A DNA stretch of 64,000 nt from Sphingomonas astaxanthinifaciens DSM 22298 (GTDB lineage Bacteria > Pseudomonadota > Alphaproteobacteria > Sphingomonadales > Sphingomonadaceae), in NCBI RefSeq assembly GCF_000711715.1, contig NZ_JONN01000001.1, forward strand, positions 124,001-188,000. The letters run 5' to 3'. The position numbers and the translations under genes are program-made. Below, in pieces: positions 55,408-63,573 of this stretch. The notes beneath the pieces were generated by a model. The model saw only the letters and a program-made list of their open reading frames with translations. It had not been told where the DNA came from and did no database searches. Numbering within the stretch: the first letter of the stretch is position 1; every line of letters begins with the position of its first letter.

Positions 55408-55431
55408 TCCGCACTCCAGGAGCCCGTTCCA

Positions 55432-56622
55432 ATGGCCATCACGCCGCTCATGCCCGTCTATCCGCGCTGCGAGGTGCGACCCGTGAAGGGCGAGGGCGTG
55501 TGGCTGATCGGCGAGGGCGGCGAGCGCTATCTCGACTTCGCCAGCGGCATCGCGGTCAACCTCCTCGGCCACAGCCACCCGCACCTGATCGGCGCGATCC
55601 AGAAGCAGGCCGAGACGCTGATGCACGTCTCCAACCTCTACGGCAGCCCGCAGGGCGAGGCGCTGGCGAAGCGGCTGACCGAGCTCACCTTCGCCGACAC
55701 CGTCTTTTTCACCAATTCGGGCGCCGAGGCGGTCGAGTGCGCGATCAAGACCGCGCGCCGCTACCACCACGCCAAGGGCAATCCGCACAAGAACAAGCTG
55801 ATCACCTTCAGCAATGCCTTCCACGGCCGGACGATGGCGACCATCTCGGCGACCGACCAGATGAAGCTGCGCGACGGCTTCGCGCCGTTGCTCGAGGGCT
55901 TCGAGGTGGTCGCGTTCGACGATCTCGACGCCGCGCTCGCCGCGATCGACGATTCGACCGCGGGCTTCCTCGTCGAACCGGTGCAGGGCGAGGGCGGCAT
56001 CCGCCCGGCCAGCGAAGCCTTCATGAAGGGCCTTCGCGCCGCCTGCGACGAGCATGACCTGATGCTGGTGCTCGACGAGGTCCAGTGCGGCGTCGCCCGC
56101 ACCGGCACGCTCTACGCCTACGAGCAGTATGGCATCGTTCCTGACATCCTCGCCACCGCCAAGGGCATTGGCGGCGGCTTCCCGCTCGGCGCCTGCATGG
56201 CGACCGAGAAAGCGGCGGCCGGCATGGTGATCGGCACCCACGGTTCGACCTACGGCGGCAATCCGCTCGCCATGGCCGCGGGCATGGCGGTGCTCGACGT
56301 CGTCGCCACCCCCGAGTTCCTCGCCCACGTCCGCGAGACCGGCCAGCGCCTCCGCTCGGCGCTCGAGCAGATGCTCCCCAACCACGACCATCTGTTCGAG
56401 AGCGTTCGGGGAATGGGGCTGATGCTCGGCGTCAAGATGAAGACCGACAGCCGGGCCTTCGTCGGCTATCTTCGCACCCGCGGGATCCTGACCGTCGCGG
56501 CCGGCGACAATGTCGTTCGCGTGCTTCCGCCGCTGATCATCGACGACGCCGACATTCGCGCCTTCGTCGACGGCCTCAGCGCCGCCGCCGCCGACTATGA
56601 GGTGCCGGCCCAGGCCGCCTGA
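55432..56622 (+). CDS. argD: Acetylornithine aminotransferase
   Basis: ArgD is a PLP-dependent class III transaminase of arginine synthesis (also usable for succinyl-diaminopimelate in lysine synthesis). The 396-residue protein has the class III features: FTNSGAEAVECAIKTAR, AFHGRTMATIS, EPVQGEGGIRPAS, LDEVQCGVARTGTLYAYE and the PLP Lys in ILATAKGIGGGFPLGA. CCAGGAG precedes the ATG. In many relatives argF lies between argD and hslO; here hslO follows directly after 60 bases. Confidence 0.94.
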   Translation: MAITPLMPVYPRCEVRPVKGEGVWLIGEGGERYLDFASGIAVNLLGHSHPHLIGAIQKQAETLMHVSNLYGSPQGEALAKRLTELTFADTVFFTNSGAEAVECAIKTARRYHHAKGNPHKNKLITFSNAFHGRTMATISATDQMKLRDGFAPLLEGFEVVAFDDLDAALAAIDDSTAGFLVEPVQGEGGIRPASEAFMKGLRAACDEHDLMLVLDEVQCGVARTGTLYAYEQYGIVPDILATAKGIGGGFPLGACMATEKAAAGMVIGTHGSTYGGNPLAMAAGMAVLDVVATPEFLAHVRETGQRLRSALEQMLPNHDHLFESVRGMGLMLGVKMKTDSRAFVGYLRTRGILTVAAGDNVVRVLPPLIIDDADIRAFVDGLSAAAADYEVPAQAA

Positions 56623-56681
56623 GCCACTGAGGAGCGGGCCGCTCGCTTGTCGGGCGAAGCGGCCCTTCCTATCTTTCGGCC

Positions 56682-57578
56682 ATGACCCCCGACATCTCGA
56701 ATCTCGACGCGGCGCTTGGCGTCACCGTGCCGGCGCGGCACGCCCGTGGCCGCGCCGCCCGCATCGGCCCCGCGCTCGACGCGGTCCTTGCCGCCCACGC
56801 CTATCCCGCGCCGATCGAGAAGTTGCTCGCCGAGGCTTTGGTCCTGACCGCGCTGCTCGGCTCGCTGCTCAAGGACCCGCAGGGCCAGCTCACGCTCCAG
56901 GCGCAGACCCAGAACGGGATCGTCGACCTCATGGTCTGCGACTATCAGAATGGCGCGCTGCGCGGCTATGTCCGCCACGATCCGGTCCTGCTCGCCGACG
57001 CGGCCCACGCGCCGACGCTCGCGACTTTGTTCGGCGAGGGCTATCTCGCGATCACCTTCGACCAGCCCGCGACCAATGAGCGCTACCAGGGCATCGTGCC
57101 CCTCGAGGGCGAAAGCCTGGCCGACGCCGCGCAAAGCTATTTCGCCCAGTCCGAGCAGATCCCCTCGATCATCCGCCTCGCCGCGGAGAAGAAGGCCGAC
57201 GGCCACTGGGTCGCGGGCGGGATCCTGTTCCAGCATCTGCCCGAGGGCGAGGAAGGCCGCGAGCGGCTCCACACCCGGCTCGACCATCCCGACTGGGATC
57301 ATGTCGCGGTGCTCGCCGGCTCGGTGAAGCCCGAGGAACTGACCGACCCGGGCCTCGCGCTCGACCAGCTCGTCTGGCGGCTGTTCCACGAGGAGGCCGA
57401 AGTGCGCGTGCTGGAAAGCGCGCCGCTGTCGCGCGGTTGCCGCTGCGACCCCGATTACGTCCGCTCGGTCATCGCCCGCTTCCCCGAGGAAGAACGCGAG
57501 GCGATGAAGGGCGACGACGGCGTGATCCGGGTCAATTGCGAGTTCTGTTCTACCTCTTTCCCCATCTCATTTGCGTAA
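56682..57578 (+). CDS. hslO: Redox-regulated chaperone Hsp33
   Basis: Hsp33 binds unfolding proteins when oxidised. The 298-residue protein has the usual N-terminal core (LLAEALVLTALLGSLLKDPQGQ, YFAQSEQIPS) and the C-terminal zinc switch with four cysteines arranged CxC and CxxC (GCRCD and CEFCS). It starts at the ATG at 56682, 59 bases after argD, and is probably in the same transcript. Confidence 0.95.
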   Translation: MTPDISNLDAALGVTVPARHARGRAARIGPALDAVLAAHAYPAPIEKLLAEALVLTALLGSLLKDPQGQLTLQAQTQNGIVDLMVCDYQNGALRGYVRHDPVLLADAAHAPTLATLFGEGYLAITFDQPATNERYQGIVPLEGESLADAAQSYFAQSEQIPSIIRLAAEKKADGHWVAGGILFQHLPEGEEGRERLHTRLDHPDWDHVAVLAGSVKPEELTDPGLALDQLVWRLFHEEAEVRVLESAPLSRGCRCDPDYVRSVIARFPEEEREAMKGDDGVIRVNCEFCSTSFPISFA

Positions 57579-57594
57579 CGGACTTCATGTTACG

Positions 57595-58017
57595 ATGCGG
57601 GGGATGCGTCGATTCGCGTTTCTTTCCGCCGCCCTTGGCGGTCTCGCGCTGGCCGCCACGGCGGCCGCGACGATGGTCCCGCGCGCGCTGTCGGGAATCG
57701 CGCCCGGCGTCTGGGAGATAAGTCGTTCGGCCGCCGGAGGGGGAGCGCGGCCGATCTGCGTGCCGCGCGTCGTGCTGCTCGGCCAGATCGCGCACGGCAG
57801 CCAGATGTGCACCCGCACCGTCCTGCGCGACTCGCCCGGCGAACTGGTGATGGACATCAGCTGCGGGCCGTCGGACTTCGGGCGATCGCGGATCACCGTC
57901 ACCACTCCGCGCTCGCTCAAGATCGAGACCCAGGGCATCCATCATGGCGAGCCGTTCGACATGACCGTCTATGCCCGCCGGGTCGGCAATTGCGCGCCCG
58001 CGCTTGAACGACGTTAA
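57595..58017 (+). CDS. Exported protein, DUF3617-like
   Basis: The 140-residue protein has a signal peptide (MRRFAFLSAALGGLALAATAAA). The mature part has GIAPGVWEISRSA, four cysteines (CVP, QMCTR, ISCGP, GNCAP) and strands ITVTTPRSLKIETQGIH and PFDMTVYARRVG, which resembles DUF3617 periplasmic proteins of sphingomonads. The function is unknown. Two ATGs, at 57595 and 57604, could start it. It follows hslO closely. Confidence 0.65.
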   Translation: MRGMRRFAFLSAALGGLALAATAAATMVPRALSGIAPGVWEISRSAAGGGARPICVPRVVLLGQIAHGSQMCTRTVLRDSPGELVMDISCGPSDFGRSRITVTTPRSLKIETQGIHHGEPFDMTVYARRVGNCAPALERR

Positions 58018-58044
58018 GGCCTCGTTTAACCAGTTTGCCCTATG

Positions 58045-58136
58045 AGGCTCCTGTGCCGCTCGAGGGCTGGCACGCTTTCCTCCCTGACGGGCTGACGCCC
58101 GAACCTGGGCCGCCTTTCGGGGCGGCCCTTCTTTTT
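58045..58136 (+). ncRNA. Candidate trans-acting small RNA (suhB/alpha-r8-like)
   Basis: A first stem GTGCC/GGCAC (near 58051-58071) is followed by an unpaired CTTTCCTCCC, which could pair with Shine-Dalgarno sequences. A small GGGC/GCCC hairpin comes next, then a strong terminator GGGCCGCC/GGCGGCCC (58107-58128) with TTCTTTTT. This plan resembles alphaproteobacterial suhB/alpha-r8 small RNAs, but I cannot align it to a covariance model. It could instead be the end of the upstream transcript. Confidence 0.45.
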
Positions 58137-58160
58137 GCCTTTGCGGGCCTGAGCCCCTAG

Positions 58161-58856
58161 ATGCGCGCCGCCATGCAAACCTCCCGTCCCACTGCCGTCG
58201 TCCTCCTGTCGGGCGGGCTCGATTCGATGGTCTGTGCCGCGCTCGCGCGCGCGGCCGGCTATTCGGTCGTCGCGCTGACCGTCGATTATGGCCAGCGCCA
58301 CCGGGTCGAGCTCGACGCTGCGACCGCGATCGCGGCGCGACTCGCCGACCGGCACGTCGTCCTTCCGCTCGACCTGCGCGCCTTCGGCGGCTCGGCGCTC
58401 ACCGCCGACTTGGCCGTGCCCAAGGACGGGGTGGGGGAGGGCATTCCCGTCACCTACGTGCCGGCGCGCAACACCATCTTCCTCAGCCTCGCATTGGGCC
58501 TTGCCGAAGCGAGCGGCGCGCGCGACCTGTTCGTCGGCGTCAACGCGCTCGACTATTCGGGCTATCCCGATTGCCGGCCCGAGTTCGTTGCCGCCTTCGA
58601 AAGCCTCGCCAACCTCGCCACCAAGGCGGGCGTCGAGGGCGAGGGCTTCACCATCCACGCGCCCCTGCAGCACATGACCAAGGCCGACATCGCCCGCGAG
58701 GCGGCCCGGCTCGGCCTCGACGCGGGGCTCAGCCACAGCTGCTACGATCCCGGCGCTGACGGCGGTGCCTGCGGCGAGTGCGACGCCTGCCGCCTCCGCG
58801 CCAAGGGCTTCGAGGACGCCGGTCTTCCCGACCCGACCCGCTACGCGGCGGCCTGA
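58161..58856 (+). CDS. queC: 7-cyano-7-deazaguanine synthase
   Basis: QueC makes preQ0 from 7-carboxy-7-deazaguanine, ATP and ammonia for queuosine in tRNA. The 231-residue protein has the PP-loop ATP motif LLSGGLDSM (about 15-23), the QRHRVE segment, [26 protein letters not shown] and a C-terminal zinc site of four cysteines ([20 protein letters not shown]). An ATG four codons later is a possible start. Its stop shares one base with the queE start (TGATG). Confidence 0.95.
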   Translation: MRAAMQTSRPTAVVLLSGGLDSMVCAALARAAGYSVVALTVDYGQRHRVELDAATAIAARLADRHVVLPLDLRAFGGSALTADLAVPKDGVGEGIPVTYVPARNTIFLSLALGLAEASGARDLFVGVNALDYSGYPDCRPEFVAAFESLANLATKAGVEGEGFTIHAPLQHMTKADIAREAARLGLDAGLSHSCYDPGADGGACGECDACRLRAKGFEDAGLPDPTRYAAA

Positions 58857-59482
58857 TGACCTACGCGGTCAAGGAATGTTTCCTGACCCTCCAGGGCGAG
58901 GGCGTGCAGACGGGCAGCCGGGCGGTCTTCCTGCGCTTTGCCGGCTGCAACCTGTGGAGCGGGCGGGAGACCGACCGAGCCACTGCCCAGTGCCGATTCT
59001 GCGACACCGATTTCGTCGGCACCGACGGGGTGAACGGCGGCAAGTTCGTTAGCGCCGAAGCGTTGGCCGATCACGTCGAGCGGCTGTGGGGCGAGGGCAG
59101 TGAGCGCCGCCTGGTGGTCGTCACCGGGGGCGAACCCATGCTCCAGCTCGATTCTCCACTGATCGACGCGCTCCACGCCCGCGGCTTGCGGGTCGCGGTG
59201 GAAAGCAACGGCACGCTTGCCGCCACGCCCGGGATCGACTGGCTGTGCATCAGCCCCAAGGCCGGGACCGAGGTGGTCCAGCGAAAAGGCGACGAATTGA
59301 AACTGGTCTGGCCGCAGGCGGGAATTGACCCCGCCGCGCTCGAGGACTGGGACTTCGCGCACTTCCTCGTCCAGCCGATGGACGGCCCCGCGGGCTCGGT
59401 CGAGGCGGCGATCGCGCTCGTCATGCGGCGCCCGCGCTGGCGCCTGTCGCTCCAGTCCCACAAGGTCGTGGGCCTGGCCTGA
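58856..59482 (+). CDS. queE: 7-carboxy-7-deazaguanine synthase (radical SAM)
   Basis: QueE ring-contracts 6-carboxy-tetrahydropterin to 7-carboxy-7-deazaguanine. The 208-residue protein starts [20 protein letters not shown]. Instead of the common CX3CX2C cluster motif it has cysteines spaced CX14CX2C (in GCNLWSG to CRFCDTDF), a known QueE variant. VVTGGEPMLQ is the SAM-binding GGEP motif, and ESNGTLAAT follows. It is coupled to queC. Confidence 0.94.
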   Translation: MTYAVKECFLTLQGEGVQTGSRAVFLRFAGCNLWSGRETDRATAQCRFCDTDFVGTDGVNGGKFVSAEALADHVERLWGEGSERRLVVVTGGEPMLQLDSPLIDALHARGLRVAVESNGTLAATPGIDWLCISPKAGTEVVQRKGDELKLVWPQAGIDPAALEDWDFAHFLVQPMDGPAGSVEAAIALVMRRPRWRLSLQSHKVVGLA

Positions 59483-59486
59483 GCCC

Positions 59487-59825
59487 TCAGGCGGCGTTGT
59501 CGCCTGGCTCGGCGGCATTGTCCGCGGCCGGCGCAGGTTCGTTGTCGCTCTTGCCCGGGGCGGACGCCTTCTTCTCGCTCTTCGTGCCCTTGTCGGCGCC
59601 CTTGTCCGCCGCATTGCCGAGGTCGCCGCCGATCGGGGCGGGAACGTCGGCCGCCATCTTGGCATCGTCGGCGGTGGCGGCGTCGATCGCGGTCACGTCG
59701 TTGGCGATGACGTCTTCCTGCTCGAGGCCCGCATCGGCGACCGCGTCATTGGCGGTGGCGGGCTGCTTGTCGCCGCAGGCGGCGGTGAGAAGGGCGAGGC
59801 CGAGAAGCAGGGCGGAGCGCGTCAT
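59487..59825 (-). CDS. Small probable lipoprotein rich in Ala, Asp, Asn and Lys
   Basis: The 112-residue protein begins MTRSALLLGLALLTAACGD, which fits a lipoprotein signal with Cys17. The rest is low-complexity and disordered, with an Ala/Asp part and a Lys/Gly part (DKGADKGTKSEKKASAPGK). No domain is visible. A second such gene lies about 100 bases upstream on the same strand. Its stop is four bases from the end of convergent queE. Confidence 0.6.
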   Translation of the reverse strand: MTRSALLLGLALLTAACGDKQPATANDAVADAGLEQEDVIANDVTAIDAATADDAKMAADVPAPIGGDLGNAADKGADKGTKSEKKASAPGKSDNEPAPAADNAAEPGDNAA

Positions 59826-59854
59826 GGCCTCGGGCTAGCCGCTCCCGCCCCAAC

Positions 59855-59889
59855 AGAAAAGGGGCCACCGACACGAAGTCGGCAGCCCC
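59855..59889 (-). terminator. Terminator of the MDANA-repeat lipoprotein gene
   Basis: On the minus strand, arms of 12 bases (59878-59889 with 59861-59872, two mismatches, ACGAA loop on plus) are followed by TTTTCTG. Confidence 0.7.
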
Positions 59890-59930
59890 TCGTCCCATCA
59901 CCGGGTCCCCGCGAGGGAGACCCGAGACGA

Positions 59931-60182
59931 TTACATCGCGTTCGCGGTGTTGGCGTCGGCAGCGTTGGCAGCCGGGGCCATCGCGTTCGCGTCCATCGCG
60001 TTGGCGTCCATGGTCGCATTCGCGTCCATGGTGGCGTTCGCGTCCATCGCGTTCATGTCGGCCATGCCGGCATTCGCGTCGACGGCGACATTCTCTTCAA
60101 CAACGGTGTTGTTGACCGATTCCTTGTTGCTGCAAGCAGCCAGCGAAAGGGCCGCACCGGCGACCAGGATCAGAGCACGCAT
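59931..60182 (-). CDS. Small lipoprotein with MDANA tandem repeats
   Basis: The 83-residue protein starts MRALILVAGAALSLAACSN, a good lipobox (LAAC) with Cys17. The mature part is made almost only of Met, Asp, Ala, Asn and Thr, with four tandem MDANA(T) units. It is acidic and disordered. The function is unknown; entericidin-like or envelope-linked roles are only guesses. It has its own terminator. Confidence 0.65.
   Translation of the reverse strand: MRALILVAGAALSLAACSNKESVNNTVVEENVAVDANAGMADMNAMDANATMDANATMDANAMDANAMAPAANAADANTANAM
59982..60047. repeat. Short tandem repeat coding for MDANA(T)
   Basis: Four units of 15, 15, 18 and 18 bases share the core CGCGTCCAT. The repeats are in frame, so copy number can change without breaking the lipoprotein gene. 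Confidence 0.8.
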
Positions 60183-60228
60183 TCAAGACTCCCTCGAAAA
60201 ATAGCCGATCTGGCGTGGTTGCTCCACG

Positions 60229-60930
60229 TCACAAATCGGCTGGCGTTGTAGTGGTTCGTTTCGCGTCCGCCAAGAGGGGACCGCAGGACCCGAGTTTTGC
60301 GAGGAATAACGGGAACTTGGCTTCGAGTGCCCGGTCGAGCTGTGCCATATCCGCAGCAATATCGAGGGCTTCGAGGCTGGTCACGCCATGGGTTGCGATT
60401 CCGCACGGGACGATGCCCCCGAAATGCGAGAGGTCGGGCGCGACGTTGATCGAGAAGCCGTGAAGCGTCACCCAGCGCTTCACCCGCACGCCGATCGCGC
60501 CGATCTTGGCCTCGCCAGCGCCTTGGCCGGTCCAGATCCCGATCCGCCCCTCCGAGCGATGCGCCGCGACCCCGAGCTCACCCAGCGCGTCGATCACCCA
60601 GCCTTCGAGGGCATGGACGAAGCAGCGAATGTCCTTGCCGCGGCGGCCGAGGTCGAGCGTCAGATAACCGACCCGCTGCCCCGGCCCGTGATAGGTGTAG
60701 CGCCCGCCGCGCCCCGCCTCGAACACCGGAAAGCCCATCGGATTGAACAGTTCGGCCGGGTCGGCGCTGGTCCCGGCGGTGAACAGGGGCGGATGCTCGA
60801 GCAGCCAGACCCGCTCGTCCGCCTCGCCCGCCGCGACCGCCGCCGCGCGAGCCTCCATGTCCGCCAGCGCCTCGCGGTAATCGACGAGGCCGGCTGCGAC
60901 CTTCCACTCCACCCCTTCGACCTGTCTCAT
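60229..60930 (-). CDS. lipB: Octanoyl-ACP:protein octanoyltransferase
   Basis: LipB transfers octanoate from ACP to lipoyl domains, the first step of lipoate synthesis. The 233-residue protein has the family motifs [21 protein letters not shown], the catalytic Lys in [11 protein letters not shown] and the catalytic Cys in [16 protein letters not shown], with HGFSIN between. It stands alone, divergent from a membrane protein gene. Confidence 0.95.
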   Translation of the reverse strand: MRQVEGVEWKVAAGLVDYREALADMEARAAAVAAGEADERVWLLEHPPLFTAGTSADPAELFNPMGFPVFEAGRGGRYTYHGPGQRVGYLTLDLGRRGKDIRCFVHALEGWVIDALGELGVAAHRSEGRIGIWTGQGAGEAKIGAIGVRVKRWVTLHGFSINVAPDLSHFGGIVPCGIATHGVTSLEALDIAADMAQLDRALEAKFPLFLAKLGSCGPLLADAKRTTTTPADL

Positions 60931-61011
60931 CGGCTCCCCTTGGCGCGATCACTGGCAAAGGGGCAAGAGGGCGGCTAGGTCGCGAGCAGGACCCAGGGAG
61001 AACAGGCGGGC

Positions 61012-61815
61012 ATGAAATTGTCGATCGGCAAGGCGTGGGACGAGGCCAAGGGGATCGCGGGCCGCGACGGCAATGTCCTGCTGGCGATCGCGCTGGCGCT
61101 GCTGGTGCTCCCCGGCACGATCATCGAGACCGTCGCGCCGAGCAGCCTGCGCGGCGAGGAGACCCCCCTGTGGGTCAGCCTGCTCGGGCTTGTCGCCCTG
61201 CTGGTGAACCTCGCCGGCCAGCTCGCCATCAGCCGCATCGCGCTCGAGCGCGCGGGGACGGTCGGCGACGCCCTTGCCATCGCCTTCCGCCGGCTCGCCG
61301 CCTTGTTTGGCGCGCTGATGCTGGTGGTGCTGCCCTTCGCGCTCATCCTCGGCATCATCCTCCTCGGGGCAGGCGGGGACATGGACCCGCAGAAGCTGCC
61401 GCCCGGCCCGGCCCTGGCGATCCTCGCGGTGATGCTGGTGTTCGTCTTCGTGCTTGTCCGGCTGTTGTTCCTGACCCCCCTCGCGGCCGACCAGCCGGGT
61501 GGACCGGTGGCGCTGCTCGGCGGCGCCTGGCGGCTGTCCAGGGGGCGCAGCGGGCGCCTGCTGCTCGTGGTGCTGCTCCTGATGCTGGTGGCGCTGCTGC
61601 TGGTCGCCGGCCTTGGCGGCGCGCTGTCGGCAGCGGTCATCCTGCTGCTCGGCCCGGTTGCGCCGTTCAACGTGAGCGCGCTGCTCGTCGCGCTCATCCA
61701 GCAGGTGCTGGCGGCGATCGTCTCGGTCTTCCTCGCGCTGACCGTGGCCCGGCTCTACGTCCAGGCCCGCAGCGGCGGAGTCATGGCCTCGGTCCCCGAC
61801 GCAGGGCACCAGTAA
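61012..61815 (+). CDS. Polytopic membrane protein of unknown function
   Basis: The 267-residue protein has about six strongly hydrophobic segments rich in Leu, Ala and Val, preceded by a short amphipathic N-terminus (MKLSIGKAWDEAKGIAGRD). It looks like the membrane domains often fused to or paired with glycerophosphodiesterases in sphingomonads, but there are no catalytic motifs. It ends 97 bases before convergent hemF, across a palindromic repeat. Confidence 0.65.
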   Translation: MKLSIGKAWDEAKGIAGRDGNVLLAIALALLVLPGTIIETVAPSSLRGEETPLWVSLLGLVALLVNLAGQLAISRIALERAGTVGDALAIAFRRLAALFGALMLVVLPFALILGIILLGAGGDMDPQKLPPGPALAILAVMLVFVFVLVRLLFLTPLAADQPGGPVALLGGAWRLSRGRSGRLLLVVLLLMLVALLLVAGLGGALSAAVILLLGPVAPFNVSALLVALIQQVLAAIVSVFLALTVARLYVQARSGGVMASVPDAGHQ

Positions 61816-61831
61816 AAACCCCAAGTTTCCT

Positions 61832-61895
61832 CGTTCGCCCTCAGCGAAGTCGAAGGGCAAGGTCCAACGTGCTTCGACTTCGCTCAGCACGAACG
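61832..61895. repeat. REP-like inverted repeat between convergent genes
   Basis: Two 26-28-base units face each other: 61832-61857 and the reverse complement of 61868-61895. Both have CGTTCG and CAGCGAAGTCGAAG or GAGCGAAGTCGAAG. Each unit also folds alone, with end pairs GCCCT/AGGGC in one and GTGCT/AGCAC in the other, a compensatory change. This family is widespread in sphingomonad intergenic regions and may end both transcripts. Confidence 0.8.
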
Positions 61896-61912
61896 ACCTT
61901 ATGCGAGGGGCG

Positions 61913-62758
61913 CTAGTTCCACTTGGCCAGCGGCGGCAGGCTCATCAGGATCGAATCGACGTTGCCGCCGGTCTTGAGGCCGAAGGTGGTGCCGCGATCG
62001 TAGAGCAGGTTGAACTCGGCATAGCGCCCGCGGAAGACGAGCAATTGCTCCATGTCCGCCTCGCTCCACTCCTCGTTCATCCGCTTCCGCACGATCGCCG
62101 GAAAGGCTGCGAGAAAGGCTTCGCCGACATCGCGGGTGAAGGCGAAATTGGCGTCGAAATCGCCCTCGAGCCGGTCGTAGAAAATCCCGCCGACCCCGCG
62201 CGACACCTGGCGGTGGGGGAGCCAGAAATACTCCTCGCACCACTTGGAATAGCGCTCGTAATAATCCGCCCCATGCGCGTCGCAGGCGGCCTTGAGCGCG
62301 GCATGGAAGGCGGCCGTGTCCTCGGCCTTGGGGAGGGCGGGATTGAGGTCCGCGCCGCCCCCGAACCAGCGCCGGCTGGTGGTCAGGAAGCGCGTGTTCA
62401 TGTGCACCGCGGGGACATTGGGATTGGCCATGTGCGCGACGAGGCTGATCCCGGTCGCGAAGAAGCGGCGGCCATTCTCCTCGGCGCCGGGGATCGCCTT
62501 GGCGAATTCCTCGCTGAAGGTGCCGCCGACGGTCGAGACATTGACCCCGACCTTTTCGAACACCTTGCCCTTCATGAGACCGCGAACGCCCCCGCCGCCG
62601 GGCTCGCCCGAGGGGTCCTCGCGGTCCCAGGCGGTATATTCGAACTGGGCGTCGGAGCCGGCTTCGCGCTCGATCGCCTGGAATTCGTTGCAGATGCGGG
62701 TGCGCAGGGCTTCGAACCAGGCGCGGGCGGCGGCTTGCTGATCGTCAAGGGGCTCCAT
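61913..62758 (-). CDS. hemF: Oxygen-dependent coproporphyrinogen III oxidase
   Basis: HemF decarboxylates coproporphyrinogen III to protoporphyrinogen IX in haem synthesis. The 281-residue protein has GGGGVRGLMKGKVFEKVGVN, GISLVAHMANPNVPAVHMNTRF (metal and substrate His), WWFGGGADLNP-like RWFGGGADLNPALP, and the C-terminal FNLLYDRGTTFGLKTGGNV. The start at 62758 is set by homology; in-frame sequence upstream is not coding. Confidence 0.95.
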   Translation of the reverse strand: MEPLDDQQAAARAWFEALRTRICNEFQAIEREAGSDAQFEYTAWDREDPSGEPGGGGVRGLMKGKVFEKVGVNVSTVGGTFSEEFAKAIPGAEENGRRFFATGISLVAHMANPNVPAVHMNTRFLTTSRRWFGGGADLNPALPKAEDTAAFHAALKAACDAHGADYYERYSKWCEEYFWLPHRQVSRGVGGIFYDRLEGDFDANFAFTRDVGEAFLAAFPAIVRKRMNEEWSEADMEQLLVFRGRYAEFNLLYDRGTTFGLKTGGNVDSILMSLPPLAKWN

Positions 62759-62992
62759 GACCACGATGGCTAGCGGCTCGAACGGCCGAGCGCCATTGAT
62801 TGTGATCAAACCGTCGCAGGTGAGGACGGAGAATCGTTTCGACCCCGGACCGCCCTTTGGACACTTGAGCCACGATGAACGGCTCGCTATCAGGCGCGCC
62901 AATTCCGTTCCGGCGTCGCCGGTGCGGCAACCATCGTCATTCATTCCGGTGTCCTGCCGGAACGAGCAGAAGCCAAGCGACCGAAGGACCCT

Positions 62993-63562
62993 ATGGCCAC
63001 CGTCGAACACACCCCGCCGCAAACCCACGGAGAGGCCGGTGACGGCGTCCGTCGCCGCGATTTCATCAACATCGCCGCGGTGAGCTTCGCCGGCGTCGGC
63101 GGTGCCGTCGCGGTCGCCCCGCTGCTGATGCAGGCGGCCCCCTCGGCCGACGTGCTGGCGCTGTCCTCGATCGAGGTCGACATCTCCAAGATCGTCCCGG
63201 GCCAGGGGATTAAGACCAGCTGGCGCAAGCAGCCGGTGTTCATCCGCAACCTCACCCCGGCCGAGATCCAGAAGGCCAATGAGGTCGACGTCGGCAGCTT
63301 GCGCGATCCGCAGAGCCTCGCCGACCGGACCAAGCCGGGCAAGGCCAACTGGCTGATCACGCTCGGCGTCTGCACCCACCTCGGCTGCGTGCCGCTCGGC
63401 ATCGGCGAGGGCGAGAACCGCGGCGACTACGGCGGCTATTTCTGCCCCTGCCACGGCAGCCACTACGATACCGCCGCCCGCATCCGTAAGGGTCCGGCCC
63501 CCAAGAACCTTCACGTGCCGGACTATTCGTTCAAGTCCGACACCGTCGTCCAGATCGGTTGA
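62993..63562 (+). CDS. petA: Rieske iron-sulfur subunit of the cytochrome bc1 complex
   Basis: This is the ISP subunit of complex III. The 189-residue protein has a Tat-type N-terminus (RRRDFINIAAVSFAGVGG) that stays as a membrane anchor, then the [2Fe-2S] domain with its two motifs CTHLGC and CPCHGSHYD. It is followed 11 bases later by petB. About 230 bases upstream, back to hemF, carry its promoter but no other gene that I can support. Confidence 0.96.
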   Translation: MATVEHTPPQTHGEAGDGVRRRDFINIAAVSFAGVGGAVAVAPLLMQAAPSADVLALSSIEVDISKIVPGQGIKTSWRKQPVFIRNLTPAEIQKANEVDVGSLRDPQSLADRTKPGKANWLITLGVCTHLGCVPLGIGEGENRGDYGGYFCPCHGSHYDTAARIRKGPAPKNLHVPDYSFKSDTVVQIG

Positions 63563-63573
63563 GGTAGAAGAGC

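Noticed and set aside
59982..60047. CRISPR-like array
   Set aside because: The units are 15-18 bases, contiguous, in frame and code for MDANA; there are no spacers and no cas genes.
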